Below are positions 25,329 to 34,581 of a stretch of 64,000 nt of DNA, piece by piece. A model generated the notes under the pieces. The model was not told where the DNA came from, did not search any database, and saw only the letters and a list, made by a program, of their open reading frames with translations. This stretch comes from Guptibacillus hwajinpoensis (lineage in GTDB: Bacteria > Bacillota > Bacilli > Bacillales > Guptibacillaceae). Position numbers and translations under genes: made by a program. The DNA lies in contig NZ_JAIVAE010000006.1 of assembly GCF_020171785.1 (NCBI RefSeq), positions 124,001-188,000 of the forward strand. Reading direction: 5' to 3'. Within the stretch, counting starts at the first letter, position 1. Each line of letters begins with the position of its first letter.

Positions 25329-26105
25329 ATGAAAAAGTTTTTATTACTCTTTTTATTTATTATTTGTGTAAGTGGTATTTTATTAGGGAAAATGCACTGG
25401 GAGAACAAGATAGAAACGATGAGTATTAAAGCTAATGCGAAGGAAACTCAAAAGTCAACAGTAGCAGATGAGAAGGCAGGAAATAGCTTAGATGGTGCTA
25501 TGTCCAATTTCTCAAAGGAATTAAAAGAATTGGTACAAAAAAAGGTGTCAGATAATAAGTCTATCACTATCGCAGCAGTCGGTTCAGATGCTACTTCTGA
25601 TGGTGATGATTCTTGGCCATCTATTTTGCAAAGCGAATTGGATGAAAGCTATGGGAAAGAGGTTTTCTCCATTAATGTAAGATCACTCGGAGATAAAAAC
25701 TCATTAGAAGCCATGAGAATAATAAGAGAAGAAGGAGTAGAAACAACTCCTGATGTCCTTCTACTGGAACCATTTCTCCTTAAGGATAATGGAGAAATTC
25801 GTATTGAGGATTCACTAGATGCTATTACAAGTATCATTTCCACTTATAAAAATGTGAATGAAGATATGATTATTATTCTACAACCTTCAAATCCATTATA
25901 CGATTCCAAATACTATCCTCTCCAAGTAGATCAATTAAAGAAGTATGCTAAAGACAATGATTATCTTTATCTTAATCACTGGAATGAATGGCCAAATCAG
26001 GATAGTGAAAAGATGGCGGAATATTTGACGGAAGAGAGTGAACCTAACAAAAAGGGTCACCAGGTTTGGGCGGATTACCTAGTTGGTTATTTTACAGGTC
26101 AATAA
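25329..26105 (+). CDS. Exported SGNH/GDSL-like hydrolase
   Basis: A 258-residue protein with an N-terminal uncleaved or cleavable membrane segment (residues 2-20). Block I of SGNH hydrolases appears as AAVGSDATSDGDDSWPSIL, in which the usual Gly-Asp-Ser order is replaced by Gly-Ser-Asp; the C-terminal block V looks like EPNKKGHQVWADYL with the catalytic His. Such proteins at polysaccharide loci often remove or add acetyl groups on the polymer. It is preceded by TTTAGGGGGAAGG and opens the polysaccharide region, but a terminator separates it from the next gene. Confidence 0.75.
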   Translation: MKKFLLLFLFIICVSGILLGKMHWENKIETMSIKANAKETQKSTVADEKAGNSLDGAMSNFSKELKELVQKKVSDNKSITIAAVGSDATSDGDDSWPSILQSELDESYGKEVFSINVRSLGDKNSLEAMRIIREEGVETTPDVLLLEPFLLKDNGEIRIEDSLDAITSIISTYKNVNEDMIIILQPSNPLYDSKYYPLQVDQLKKYAKDNDYLYLNHWNEWPNQDSEKMAEYLTEESEPNKKGHQVWADYLVGYFTGQ

Positions 26106-26161
26106 GAGAAACTCATCTTTCATATTCATTGCTCCATTTTCTAACGAGTACCAAATCGACA

Positions 26162-26192
26162 AAATATCTGCACTTTTGCAGGTATTTTTTGT
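26162..26192 (+). terminator. Terminator after the SGNH-like gene
   Basis: Stem of about 10 bp with one G-U pair (AATATCTGCA / TGCAGGTATT), then TTTTTTG. Confidence 0.75.
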
Positions 26193-26256
26193 TTCGTTCT
26201 GTAATCATTTATTAGCAATCTTTACTTTCTTTTAACAATGTGTTCCAGTAAAACGA

Positions 26257-26284
26257 TTGATATTGTGAAAATTTAATATACAAT
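26257..26284 (+). promoter_or_regulatory. Candidate sigma-A promoter of the polysaccharide operon
   Basis: TTGATA, 16-base spacer, TACAAT, 110 bases upstream of the first sugar-nucleotide gene. Confidence 0.55.
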
Positions 26285-26394
26285 AACAATAGTAGAAATT
26301 TTATATATGTTAAGGGTTTCCGACTCTAAACATAATTTGTCATAATGTGTAGAAAACTATCATTAGCATGTTATTTAAAGGAGACATTTATTTT

Positions 26395-27411
26395 ATGAAT
26401 TTTGCAATTGTAGGATGCGGTCACATTGCCAAGAAGCATGCAGAAGCCATTATGCACGCTGAAGGAGCAAGTTTATTCGCCGTATGTGATACGGTTACAG
26501 AGAAGATGGAGCCATTCATTAAAGAATATAATATAGAAGGTTATCACAACTTTGAAGAACTCATCGCAAATGATTCAGTAGATGTCATTAATATTTGTAC
26601 ACCAAGTGGCTTTCATGCTGACCTGGCTGTTAAAGCGGCAAACGCCGGGAAACATTTAGTAGTAGAAAAGCCCATTGCTCTTACTCTTGAAGATTCTCAG
26701 AAAATCATTGATGTTTGTAAAGAAAATAACGTGAAGCTCTCTGTTGTTCACCCGAATCGATTTCGTCCTGTGATGATAGAGATAAAGGAATTAATGAATC
26801 AAGGAAAGTTAGGTAAATTAAGCCACGCTAATGCAACGGTTAGGTGGAATCGGAATCAAGAATATTACAATCAAGCTCCCTGGAGAGGTACTAAATCATT
26901 AGATGGTGGCGTTTTGATGAATCAGGCGATACATAATTTAGATTTAATCCTTTGGCTGATGGGTGATGTTGACGAAGTTTATAGTATGAGTGCGACACGA
27001 CTTCGCGACATTGAAGCAGAAGACGTTTCTACAGGCGTAGTTAGATTTAAAAATGGCTCTTTAGGTGTGATTGAGGCAGCAACAACTATTTATCCACAGA
27101 ACTTAGAAGAGACCATTAGTCTTTTTGGGGAAACTGGGACAGTGAAAATAGGTGGCCGTAATGCGACATTTATTGAGCATATCAATATTGAAGATTTAGA
27201 TGATCAAGAAAGTAATACCTTAATTGAAAAAATAAAAGCAGATCCGTTTGGTAAACCGGGTCATCAATGGATTATAGAAGATATGGTGAAAGCCATTGTA
27301 GAAGATAGGTCTCCAGTTGTGACTGGTGAAGATGGTAAAAAGGCGTTATCACTTGTCCTAGCACTATATGAATCATCAGATCAAAATACTCCTATAAAAG
27401 TTCAGGACTAA
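26395..27411 (+). CDS. UDP-N-acetylglucosaminuronate 3-dehydrogenase (WbpB/WlbA type)
   Basis: A 338-residue Gfo/Idh/MocA oxidoreductase: Rossmann motif NFAIVGCGHIAKKHAEAI, VVEKPIALT, and NQAIHNLDLILWLMG with the catalytic-site His. AAAGGAGA suits the ATG at 26395; the frame's earlier ATG at 26368 has no site. In Pseudomonas and Bordetella this enzyme oxidises C3 of UDP-GlcNAcA. The neighbours at 27429 (6-dehydrogenase), 33449 (aminotransferase), 34582 (acyltransferase) and 28849 (2-epimerase) complete the pathway to UDP-ManNAc3NAcA, which is why I favour this substrate. Confidence 0.85.
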   Translation: MNFAIVGCGHIAKKHAEAIMHAEGASLFAVCDTVTEKMEPFIKEYNIEGYHNFEELIANDSVDVINICTPSGFHADLAVKAANAGKHLVVEKPIALTLEDSQKIIDVCKENNVKLSVVHPNRFRPVMIEIKELMNQGKLGKLSHANATVRWNRNQEYYNQAPWRGTKSLDGGVLMNQAIHNLDLILWLMGDVDEVYSMSATRLRDIEAEDVSTGVVRFKNGSLGVIEAATTIYPQNLEETISLFGETGTVKIGGRNATFIEHINIEDLDDQESNTLIEKIKADPFGKPGHQWIIEDMVKAIVEDRSPVVTGEDGKKALSLVLALYESSDQNTPIKVQD

Positions 27412-27428
27412 TTAGAGAGAAATGAGGT

Positions 27429-28766
27429 ATGACCGTGGTTAATGCTCAATTAAATACTCAGGCGCAGGAACTGTTATCTAAAATTGAAAACAAGACAGCA
27501 ACGATTGGAGTTGTTGGGTTAGGGTATGTTGGATTGCCCCTTGCCGTTGAAAAAGCGAAAGCTGGCTATAACGTTATAGGGTTTGATGTTCAGGAGAAGC
27601 GAGTAGGCCAGGTGAATGAAGGCATCAATTATATTGGTGATGTTGTAGACGAGGAGCTTGCAGAGTACGTTGAGAAAAAACAATTAATTGCTACAACAGA
27701 CTATTCAAGAATTGCTGATGTAGACGCTGTGGCCATCTGTGTTCCAACGCCACTCGATATCTATCGTCAACCAGACACTTCTTACGTGGAAAGTTCGTCA
27801 CAGGAGATCGCAAAACACCTTCATAGTGGCATGCTTGTTGTTCTAGAAAGTACAACTTATCCAGGTACAACGTTAGAAATACTAAAACCAATCTTAGAAG
27901 CAACAGGGCGTGTTTGTGGAGAAGATCTTTTTATTGCATACTCCCCAGAACGAGTCGACCCAGGTAATAAGATTTATAATACGAAGAATACACCGAAAGT
28001 GGTCGGTGGAATTACCCCTTCCTGTACGGCCGTAGCCTCCGCAATGTATCGAAATGTATTAGAAGGGGAAGTGCATGAAGTATCTAGTCCATCTGTAGCT
28101 GAGATGGAAAAGATTCTCGAAAATACATTCCGTAACATTAATATTGCCCTCGCTAACGAAATGGCTATCCTATGTAATAAGATGGATATTGATGTATGGG
28201 AAGTTATTGATGCAGCTGCTACGAAACCTTATGGGTTTATGCCGTTTTATCCAGGTCCAGGTCTTGGCGGACATTGTATCCCAATTGATCCTTTTTATCT
28301 CACTTGGAAAGCGAGAGAATTTGATTACCACACTCGATTAATTGAGACTGCGGGAGAAATTAATAATAGTATGCCTGATTTTGTCATTGATCGCTGTATG
28401 CAAATTCTAAATAAAGATAAAAAAGCATTGAATGGTGCAAGAGTAGTTGTACTTGGTGTAGCTTACAAAAAAGATATTGAAGACGTTCGAGAATCACCTG
28501 TCCTTCCAATTTTAAACCAACTAGAGGAAGCAGGGGCTGATTGGATTGTAGCAGACCCACACGTAAAGTCGTTTAAACTTTCTGAAACAGTCTCTGAAAC
28601 CGTGGCCCTTGATGTGGAACTTCTTGAAAATGCTGATCTAGTGTTACTTGCAACGGATCACTCTTCCTTTGATTATGAGATGATCGCTACTCATAGCCCA
28701 GTGTTGTTTGATACAAGAAATGCATTTAAAAACGTTACAAAACCAGAGAAATACTACAAACTATAA
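27429..28766 (+). CDS. UDP-N-acetylglucosamine 6-dehydrogenase (WbpA type)
   Basis: A 445-residue nucleotide-sugar dehydrogenase: GVVGLGYVGLPLAVEKAKAG at the NAD site, YSPERVDPGN, and catalytic Cys283 in GLGGHCIPIDPFYLTWKA. The PERVDPG and HCIPIDP signatures mark the WbpA/WecC subgroup that oxidises C6 of N-acetylated UDP-sugars, not the UDP-glucose subgroup seen at 7556. WecC (UDP-ManNAc) is the alternative, but the following 3-dehydrogenase, aminotransferase and acyltransferase genes favour UDP-GlcNAc. The start is 18 bases after the preceding stop. Confidence 0.88.
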   Translation: MTVVNAQLNTQAQELLSKIENKTATIGVVGLGYVGLPLAVEKAKAGYNVIGFDVQEKRVGQVNEGINYIGDVVDEELAEYVEKKQLIATTDYSRIADVDAVAICVPTPLDIYRQPDTSYVESSSQEIAKHLHSGMLVVLESTTYPGTTLEILKPILEATGRVCGEDLFIAYSPERVDPGNKIYNTKNTPKVVGGITPSCTAVASAMYRNVLEGEVHEVSSPSVAEMEKILENTFRNINIALANEMAILCNKMDIDVWEVIDAAATKPYGFMPFYPGPGLGGHCIPIDPFYLTWKAREFDYHTRLIETAGEINNSMPDFVIDRCMQILNKDKKALNGARVVVLGVAYKKDIEDVRESPVLPILNQLEEAGADWIVADPHVKSFKLSETVSETVALDVELLENADLVLLATDHSSFDYEMIATHSPVLFDTRNAFKNVTKPEKYYKL

Positions 28767-28784
28767 AACAAACTAATTATAAAT

Positions 28785-28815
28785 GGCGTAGATGGAATTC
28801 ATCTATGCCTTTTAT
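28785..28815 (+). terminator. Hairpin inside the polysaccharide operon
   Basis: Ten-bp stem with one G-U pair (GGCGTAGATG / CATCTATGCC), loop GAATT, tail TTTTATT. It could attenuate transcription between the dehydrogenase and epimerase genes. Confidence 0.55.
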
Positions 28816-28848
28816 TCAGAGAAAGAAGATTGAAGGGAGTAAGTTGAT

Positions 28849-29901
28849 ATGAAAATTATGACGGTTTTAGGTGCAAGACCGCAATTCATTAAAGCGGCAC
28901 CTGTGTCTCGAGAACTAAGAAAAGTACATACGGAACTTATTATTCATACCGGTCAGCATTATGATGCTAATATGTCTGATATTTTCTTTGAAGAGCTAGA
29001 AATTCCAAAACCAGATTTTCACCTTGGAGTAGGTTCAGGCAATCACGGGAAACAGACGGGTGAAATGCTTGCAAAAATCGAAGAGATTCTTGTTGATGAA
29101 AAGCCTGACTATTTACTTGTCTATGGTGATACAAATTCGACCCTTGCTGGAGCTCTCGCAGCTTCTAAATTACATATTCCGGTCATTCACATTGAGGCTG
29201 GATTAAGAAGCTTTAATAAGAAAATGCCTGAAGAAATTAATCGAATTATGACGGATCACGTGTCAGACTTACTGTTTTGTCCTACTAAAACAGCCGTACA
29301 AAATCTGAAAGATGAAAATATTCTTGAGAACGTTTTTAATGTAGGTGACGTGATGTATGATGCAGTTGATTATAACCTGAAGCTAGCAGAAGATAAATCT
29401 GAAATTCTAGAAAAACAAAAGTTAACTTCGAAAGAATATTATTTAATCACAGTTCATAGAGCGGAAAATACAGACGACCACGAAAAAATGAAAGATATTT
29501 TAGAAGCTTTTACACAAATTAAGGGTGACAAAGTGTGGCCTATCCATCCTAGAACGAGAAAAGTGATTGAAGATCAAGGATTTGATTTAACAGAAGTACC
29601 AGGGCTACATGTTATTGATCCGGTTGGATATCTAGACATGCTAACACTTGAAAACAACGCTCGAAAGATCATTACCGATTCTGGTGGCGTACAAAAAGAA
29701 GCTTATTTCATGCAAATTCCATGTATTACTATGAGAGAACAAACAGAGTGGGTCGAAACACTTGAAGGAAATGCCAATATACTTGTAGGAACTGACCCTA
29801 AGAAAATCGTGTCAGCTGTTGAGAAAACAGTAGCTCCAATTTACCAAGATTTGTTTGGCGATGGAAAAGCATCCGTGCATATTTCTGACATGATTCGATA
29901 A
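28849..29901 (+). CDS. UDP-N-acetylglucosamine 2-epimerase family (WbpI/WecB type)
   Basis: A 350-residue non-hydrolysing 2-epimerase: GARPQFIKAAPVSREL, HTGQHYD, YGDTNSTLAGA, HIEAGLRSF, PEEINRIMTDH and DSGGVQKEA are all present. WecB acts on UDP-GlcNAc; the WbpI subgroup acts on the diacetamido uronic acid and gives UDP-ManNAc3NAcA. The operon context supports the second role, but sequence alone cannot exclude the first. The start follows GAAGGGAG. Confidence 0.88.
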   Translation: MKIMTVLGARPQFIKAAPVSRELRKVHTELIIHTGQHYDANMSDIFFEELEIPKPDFHLGVGSGNHGKQTGEMLAKIEEILVDEKPDYLLVYGDTNSTLAGALAASKLHIPVIHIEAGLRSFNKKMPEEINRIMTDHVSDLLFCPTKTAVQNLKDENILENVFNVGDVMYDAVDYNLKLAEDKSEILEKQKLTSKEYYLITVHRAENTDDHEKMKDILEAFTQIKGDKVWPIHPRTRKVIEDQGFDLTEVPGLHVIDPVGYLDMLTLENNARKIITDSGGVQKEAYFMQIPCITMREQTEWVETLEGNANILVGTDPKKIVSAVEKTVAPIYQDLFGDGKASVHISDMIR

Positions 29902-29929
29902 GCTTTTGAGCAGACAAGGATGAGATTAA

Positions 29930-31147
29930 ATGAACATCATATTACTAAGTCAACACTTTCCGCCAGAAATTGGTGCACCACAAATACGTCTTTATGAAGT
30001 AAGTAAAGAACTTCAGAAAAGAGGTCATCAAGTAGAGGTCATCACTGCATTTCCTCATCATCCTCATGGCATTATACCTGAGAAGTATAAAGGGAAATTT
30101 TACGAAAAAGAAAAATATGAAACAATTACCGTTCATCGAAGCTGGATTTACCCTTCTCCAAAAGGAAGCTTTTGGAGAAGGCTAATTTCCTATTTTTCAT
30201 TTACATTTAGCGCTTTTTATTCAGTCGTAAAAGCTAAAAAAGCTGATGTGATTATTTGTAATTCTCCACCTCTATTTCTCGGTATTACGGGATATGTTGC
30301 TTCAAAAATGAAAAAAGCTAAATTTGTATTTAATATTGCAGATATTTGGCCAGAATCAGCAGTGGAATTAGGGATTGTTAAGAATAAAACATTTATTCGT
30401 TTCGCAGAACGATTGGAATTGTTTCTTTATCGTAAATCTTGGAAATTAGCGGCGGCCACTGAAGGGATACAAAGTTACTTAATTCAAAAGGGGAAGTCAA
30501 AGTCAGATGTATTTGTTCTTCCAAATGGAGTGAATACCGAATCTTTTCAACCAGAAGCGCCTAGTGAGACGTGGATGAATAAGTTAAACCTGACGAATAA
30601 GACAGTCTTTACATTTGCAGGTAGATTAGGGTACGCGCAGGGGTTAGATTCAATTCTCAAAGCTGCTAAAATCGTACAAGAGAAGGATTCAACTATTCAA
30701 TTTCTCCTAGTGGGAGATGGGCCAGAGAAACAAAATCTCGTAGACCTTTCTAAAGAGTTAGGGTTAACAAATACCTTGTTTCATGATTCTGTACCAGTGA
30801 CAGAAATGCCCAAAGTTTTTTCAGTAACGGACTATAGCATCGTTTCTTTAAGAAACCTAGAACTTTTTAAAGGGGCGAGACCTTCAAAGATTTTTCCAGC
30901 GCTATCAACGGCTACACCTGTCTTGTACTGTGGCGCAGGAGAGAGCGCTCAATTCTTGGAAAATGAGAAGTGCGGAATTATCGCTGAACCCGAAAATGTA
31001 GAAGATATAGCAATGAAAATACTTGAAAGTGCTTCTTTACCTGAAGGTGAGAAAAAACTGTTAGGGAACAACGGACGTCAGTTTGTGTTAAGGGAGTATT
31101 CTTGGCAAACGATTGTTGATGATTTATTGTTGAACATCAAACAATAG
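29930..31147 (+). CDS. Glycosyltransferase family 4
   Basis: A 405-residue retaining GT-B enzyme with a WcaI/WbuB-like N-terminus (LLSQHFPPEIGAPQIRLYEV), a membrane-associating hydrophobic-basic region near residues 80-105, and a C-terminal nucleotide-sugar domain with FTFAGRLGYAQGLD and a shortened EX7E-type region (LELFKGARPSKIFPAL). It acts at the cytoplasmic membrane on an undecaprenyl-linked acceptor. The donor is not predictable; WbuB homologues transfer FucNAc or QuiNAc-type sugars. Confidence 0.88.
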   Translation: MNIILLSQHFPPEIGAPQIRLYEVSKELQKRGHQVEVITAFPHHPHGIIPEKYKGKFYEKEKYETITVHRSWIYPSPKGSFWRRLISYFSFTFSAFYSVVKAKKADVIICNSPPLFLGITGYVASKMKKAKFVFNIADIWPESAVELGIVKNKTFIRFAERLELFLYRKSWKLAAATEGIQSYLIQKGKSKSDVFVLPNGVNTESFQPEAPSETWMNKLNLTNKTVFTFAGRLGYAQGLDSILKAAKIVQEKDSTIQFLLVGDGPEKQNLVDLSKELGLTNTLFHDSVPVTEMPKVFSVTDYSIVSLRNLELFKGARPSKIFPALSTATPVLYCGAGESAQFLENEKCGIIAEPENVEDIAMKILESASLPEGEKKLLGNNGRQFVLREYSWQTIVDDLLLNIKQ

Positions 31148-31164
31148 CCGATAGGAGGTTTACT

Positions 31165-32322
31165 ATGCATGTTTTAATTGTACCTTCTGGCTATCCAATG
31201 GAAGGCAAGCCATATAGAGGAGTTTTTTACAAAGAGCAAGCGATGGCATTGAGCAGAGCGGGGTATCAGGTAACTGTTGCTTTTCCTGAGATTTGGAGTT
31301 TGAAGTCTTTTAATAAGAACGTACTTAAAGGATCAAGAAGTAAGGAAGTAGAAGATGGGGTATTAACCTATCGCTATAAAGGTTATAACTACTTTGCAAA
31401 TGCACCATATAGTACTGAAATGATCTATAAAAAACGCTTAAGAGCAATGTATAAAGACATTGTAAAAGAAGTAGGTGTACCCGATGTCATTCACGCCCAT
31501 TCTTGTTTATGGGGAGGTTTTGGGGCTGCTGCGATAAGTCGCGATGAAAATATTCCATTGATTATTACGGAGCATTCTTCTGCCTTTGGGAGAAATATGT
31601 TAAAGCCCTATCAAAAAAAACTAGCACAAAAGGCTTTTAGTCAAGCGGATAGATTATTGGCAGTAGGACCTGGGTTAAAAAGAGATATGGTTTCCTATAC
31701 GACTCAACAAGTGGACATCGTTCCAAATTTTATTGATATGTCTGATGCTAGACCGAAAAAGAACAGGGAATCTAAAGAACCGTTTCGACTATTGGCTGTT
31801 GCGAATTTAAATGCAAATAAAGGTCTTGATTTACTTATTCATGCCTTTCATCATGCATTCCCTCATGGAGATACAGAATTACGTATAGGTGGGATGGGCG
31901 AAGAAAAAGATAAGTTACAACGCCTCATTAATGAGCTTGATCTTGAATCGAGAGTTACACTTATTGGAACGCTTTCAAGGGAACAGGTGAAGAAAGAAAT
32001 GCAGCTTGCCGATGTATTCGTTTCATCCAGCTACTATGAAACATTTGGTGTAGTATTGGTAGAGGCTTTATCTGTTGGAACGCCTATTATTGCAACAGAT
32101 AGTGGTGGTCCAAGCATGATTGTGAATGAGTTAAATGGGATTTTAGTTCCTACTGGCGAAATTCATCAACTTTCTCAAGCTCTAATTTATATGTCCCAAC
32201 ATTATAAAAAATATGATCCTAATCTTATTCATGAAGATTGCAAAGAAAGATTTGGCGAGGAAGCTGTGATTTCTATGTTAACCAATATTTATAGCAAGTT
32301 AGTTCAAGCTGAAAGTAGGTAG
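31165..32322 (+). CDS. Glycosyltransferase family 4
   Basis: A 385-residue GT-B enzyme. N-terminal acceptor domain opens with LIVPSGYPMEGKPYRGVFYK; the C-terminal domain has ANLNANKGLDLLIHAF and the EX7E motif as SSYYETFGVVLVEALSVGTP. AGGAGG is ideally spaced from the ATG. It is one of three consecutive GT4 genes that should build the repeat unit after the first sugar-phosphate. Donor and linkage unknown. Confidence 0.9.
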   Translation: MHVLIVPSGYPMEGKPYRGVFYKEQAMALSRAGYQVTVAFPEIWSLKSFNKNVLKGSRSKEVEDGVLTYRYKGYNYFANAPYSTEMIYKKRLRAMYKDIVKEVGVPDVIHAHSCLWGGFGAAAISRDENIPLIITEHSSAFGRNMLKPYQKKLAQKAFSQADRLLAVGPGLKRDMVSYTTQQVDIVPNFIDMSDARPKKNRESKEPFRLLAVANLNANKGLDLLIHAFHHAFPHGDTELRIGGMGEEKDKLQRLINELDLESRVTLIGTLSREQVKKEMQLADVFVSSSYYETFGVVLVEALSVGTPIIATDSGGPSMIVNELNGILVPTGEIHQLSQALIYMSQHYKKYDPNLIHEDCKERFGEEAVISMLTNIYSKLVQAESR

Positions 32323-32329
32323 GAGAGTA

Positions 32330-33430
32330 ATGAAAGTATGTCATCTAACATCTGTTCATTCTCCTCACGATATCAGAATTTTCATTAAAGAATGCAGATC
32401 TCTCAATATGGAAGGGTACGATGTGACTTATATCGTTCCGAATGCAACATCTGAAACAAAAGATGGTGTGAAGATTATTGGCATTCCTTCTGATGCAACG
32501 AATGAGAGGAGCAGAATGATCAAAACAACGAAAGCTGTTTACGAAGCGGCTCTCAAGGTAAATGCAGATATCTACCATTTTCATGATCCAGAACTCATAC
32601 CAACTGGTCTTAAATTAAAGCGTAAGGGGAAAAAAGTGATCCATGATATTCACGAGGATGTTCCGAGACAAATATTGGAAAAGCAGTGGATTCCTTCCCC
32701 TTTGCGTAAAAGTATCAGTGTTGTTTTTGAACGGTATGAAAATTATGCTGCCCAAAAATTTGACGCAGTCATTGCTGCTACACCCTATATTTGTGAACGA
32801 TTTAAAAAAATCGGAGCAAATGCCTATAATGTCAATAACTATCCTATTCTTAGTGAACTCTACGCTCCTGATACGGACTGGTCTAACAAAAATTCAACAG
32901 TATGTTTTATAGGGGGCATTACAAAGGTAAGAGCTGCACATGAAATGGTTCAAGCTATCGAAAAAACGAATGCACAGTTAATATTTGGTGGAAATATTGC
33001 CCCACAGCAACTTAAGGTTGATCTTCAATCCTATAAAGGATGGAGTCAGGTGAAAGACTTAGGTTTTGTAAACCGAGAAATCGTGGCGGATGTCATGTCG
33101 GAATCCCTAGCCGGACTCGTTCTTTATCATCCACTTCCAAACCATATAAATGCCCAGCCCAACAAAATGTTTGAATATATGTCTGCAGGTATTCCAGTCA
33201 TCGGTTCTGCATTTCCTCTGTGGAAAGAAATAATCGAAGGCAACAGATGTGGGATTTGCGTGAATCCCCTTGAACCAAACGAAATCGCTCAAGCGATAGA
33301 ATGGATGACGGCGCATCCTGAAGAAGCTGAGGTGATGGGCAAAAATGGAAGGAAGGCAATCGAAGAGCAATATAATTGGGAAAAAGAAAGCACAACATTA
33401 ATTAGTATCTATAAAAGTTTATCAAAATGA
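32330..33430 (+). CDS. Glycosyltransferase family 4-like
   Basis: A 366-residue GT-B enzyme. The N-terminus reads CHLTSVHSPHDIRIFIKECR, typical of a WfgS/YpjH-like group, followed by YHFHDPELIP and IHDIHEDVPRQI; the C-terminal domain has PNKMFEYMSAGIPVIGSAFP in place of the classic EX7E. It starts 7 bases after the previous stop, its AGGAGAG site lying within the end of that gene. Donor unknown. Confidence 0.87.
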   Translation: MKVCHLTSVHSPHDIRIFIKECRSLNMEGYDVTYIVPNATSETKDGVKIIGIPSDATNERSRMIKTTKAVYEAALKVNADIYHFHDPELIPTGLKLKRKGKKVIHDIHEDVPRQILEKQWIPSPLRKSISVVFERYENYAAQKFDAVIAATPYICERFKKIGANAYNVNNYPILSELYAPDTDWSNKNSTVCFIGGITKVRAAHEMVQAIEKTNAQLIFGGNIAPQQLKVDLQSYKGWSQVKDLGFVNREIVADVMSESLAGLVLYHPLPNHINAQPNKMFEYMSAGIPVIGSAFPLWKEIIEGNRCGICVNPLEPNEIAQAIEWMTAHPEEAEVMGKNGRKAIEEQYNWEKESTTLISIYKSLSK

Positions 33431-33448
33431 ATGAAAGAAGGGTCTATA

Positions 33449-34558
33449 ATGAAAGTACCAATGCTTGATTTAACCGAACAATATCAATCACTTAAAGGTG
33501 AAATCGGTGTTGCTTTAGAAGAAGTAATGTCGAGTGCACGTTTCATTCTCGGAGATAATGTGAAAAAACTTGAAAGTGACGTAGCAGAATTTAGTCATGC
33601 TGCTCACAGCGTTGGCGTTGCAAACGGAAGCGACGCTCTACATATTTCTTTATTAGGTTGTGATGTAGGTGAAGGCGATGAAGTGATTTGTCCTGCTTTT
33701 ACTTTTTTTGCAACTGCGGGTGCCATTGCACGTGCTGGCGCGACACCGGTATTTGTTGATATTGATGAGAAGACTTTTAATATTGATCCGAAAAAGGTTG
33801 AAGAGGCTGTAACGGATAAAACGAAAGCCATTATTCCCGTTCATTTATATGGTCAGATGGCTGATATGGATGCTTTGAAGGCTATTGCCGATAAACACAA
33901 TCTAGCTATTATTGAAGATGCAGCCCAGTCAATTGGATCTGAGTATAAAGGTAAAAAAGTAGGGGAGCTTGGTACAACGGCTACATATAGCTTTTTCCCT
34001 ACAAAAAACCTTGGGGCATATGGGGATGCTGGGATGATCATCACGAATAATGATGAAGTAGCTGAGAAAATGCGCGTGATTCGCGTGCATGGCAGTAAAC
34101 CGAAATATTACCATCATATTCTAGGTTACAACAGTCGTCTTGACGAGCTTCAAGCTGCTATTTTAAATGTAAAGTTTCCACATCTAACGGATTGGAACAA
34201 ACAACGAATCGAGAAAGCGGAACGTTATACAGCATTATTAAATGAGCGTCTGGGTGACACAGTTACAACACCTTTTGTTGAGGAACATAACTATCATATC
34301 TTCCATCAGTACACCATTCGAGTCCCTAAGCGGGATGAACTTCAGGCATACTTGAAAGAGCAAGGTGTCGCTACAATGATTTATTATCCAAAACCGCTAC
34401 ACCTGCAACCAGTATTTTCAGATCTTGGTTATAAGGAAGGCGATCTACCAGTTACGGAAAAGGCTTGTCAGGAAGCCATTTCTCTTCCAATGTTCCCTGA
34501 ACTTAAAGCAGAGCAGCAGGAATATGTTGTGGATATGATTAGCAAATTTTTTAACTAA
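33449..34558 (+). CDS. DegT/DnrJ/EryC1 sugar aminotransferase (WbpE type)
   Basis: A 369-residue PLP enzyme that transaminates a keto sugar nucleotide. The Schiff-base lysine is Lys186 in FFPTKNLGAYGD; EDAAQSIGSEYKGKK and HGSKPKYYHHILGYNSRLDE are family hallmarks. AGAAGGG selects the ATG at 33449, not the ATG at 33431 directly after the previous stop. With the 3-dehydrogenase upstream it should make UDP-GlcNAc3NA from the 3-keto uronic acid, as WbpE does. Confidence 0.9.
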   Translation: MKVPMLDLTEQYQSLKGEIGVALEEVMSSARFILGDNVKKLESDVAEFSHAAHSVGVANGSDALHISLLGCDVGEGDEVICPAFTFFATAGAIARAGATPVFVDIDEKTFNIDPKKVEEAVTDKTKAIIPVHLYGQMADMDALKAIADKHNLAIIEDAAQSIGSEYKGKKVGELGTTATYSFFPTKNLGAYGDAGMIITNNDEVAEKMRVIRVHGSKPKYYHHILGYNSRLDELQAAILNVKFPHLTDWNKQRIEKAERYTALLNERLGDTVTTPFVEEHNYHIFHQYTIRVPKRDELQAYLKEQGVATMIYYPKPLHLQPVFSDLGYKEGDLPVTEKACQEAISLPMFPELKAEQQEYVVDMISKFFN

Positions 34559-34581
34559 ATAAGAAAGAAAGGGGAACAAAA

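Noticed and set aside
26106-26394. Riboswitch or ops/JUMPstart-like element before the polysaccharide operon
   Set aside because: Only a terminator and a sigma-A-like promoter are visible; no ops core or known riboswitch motif.
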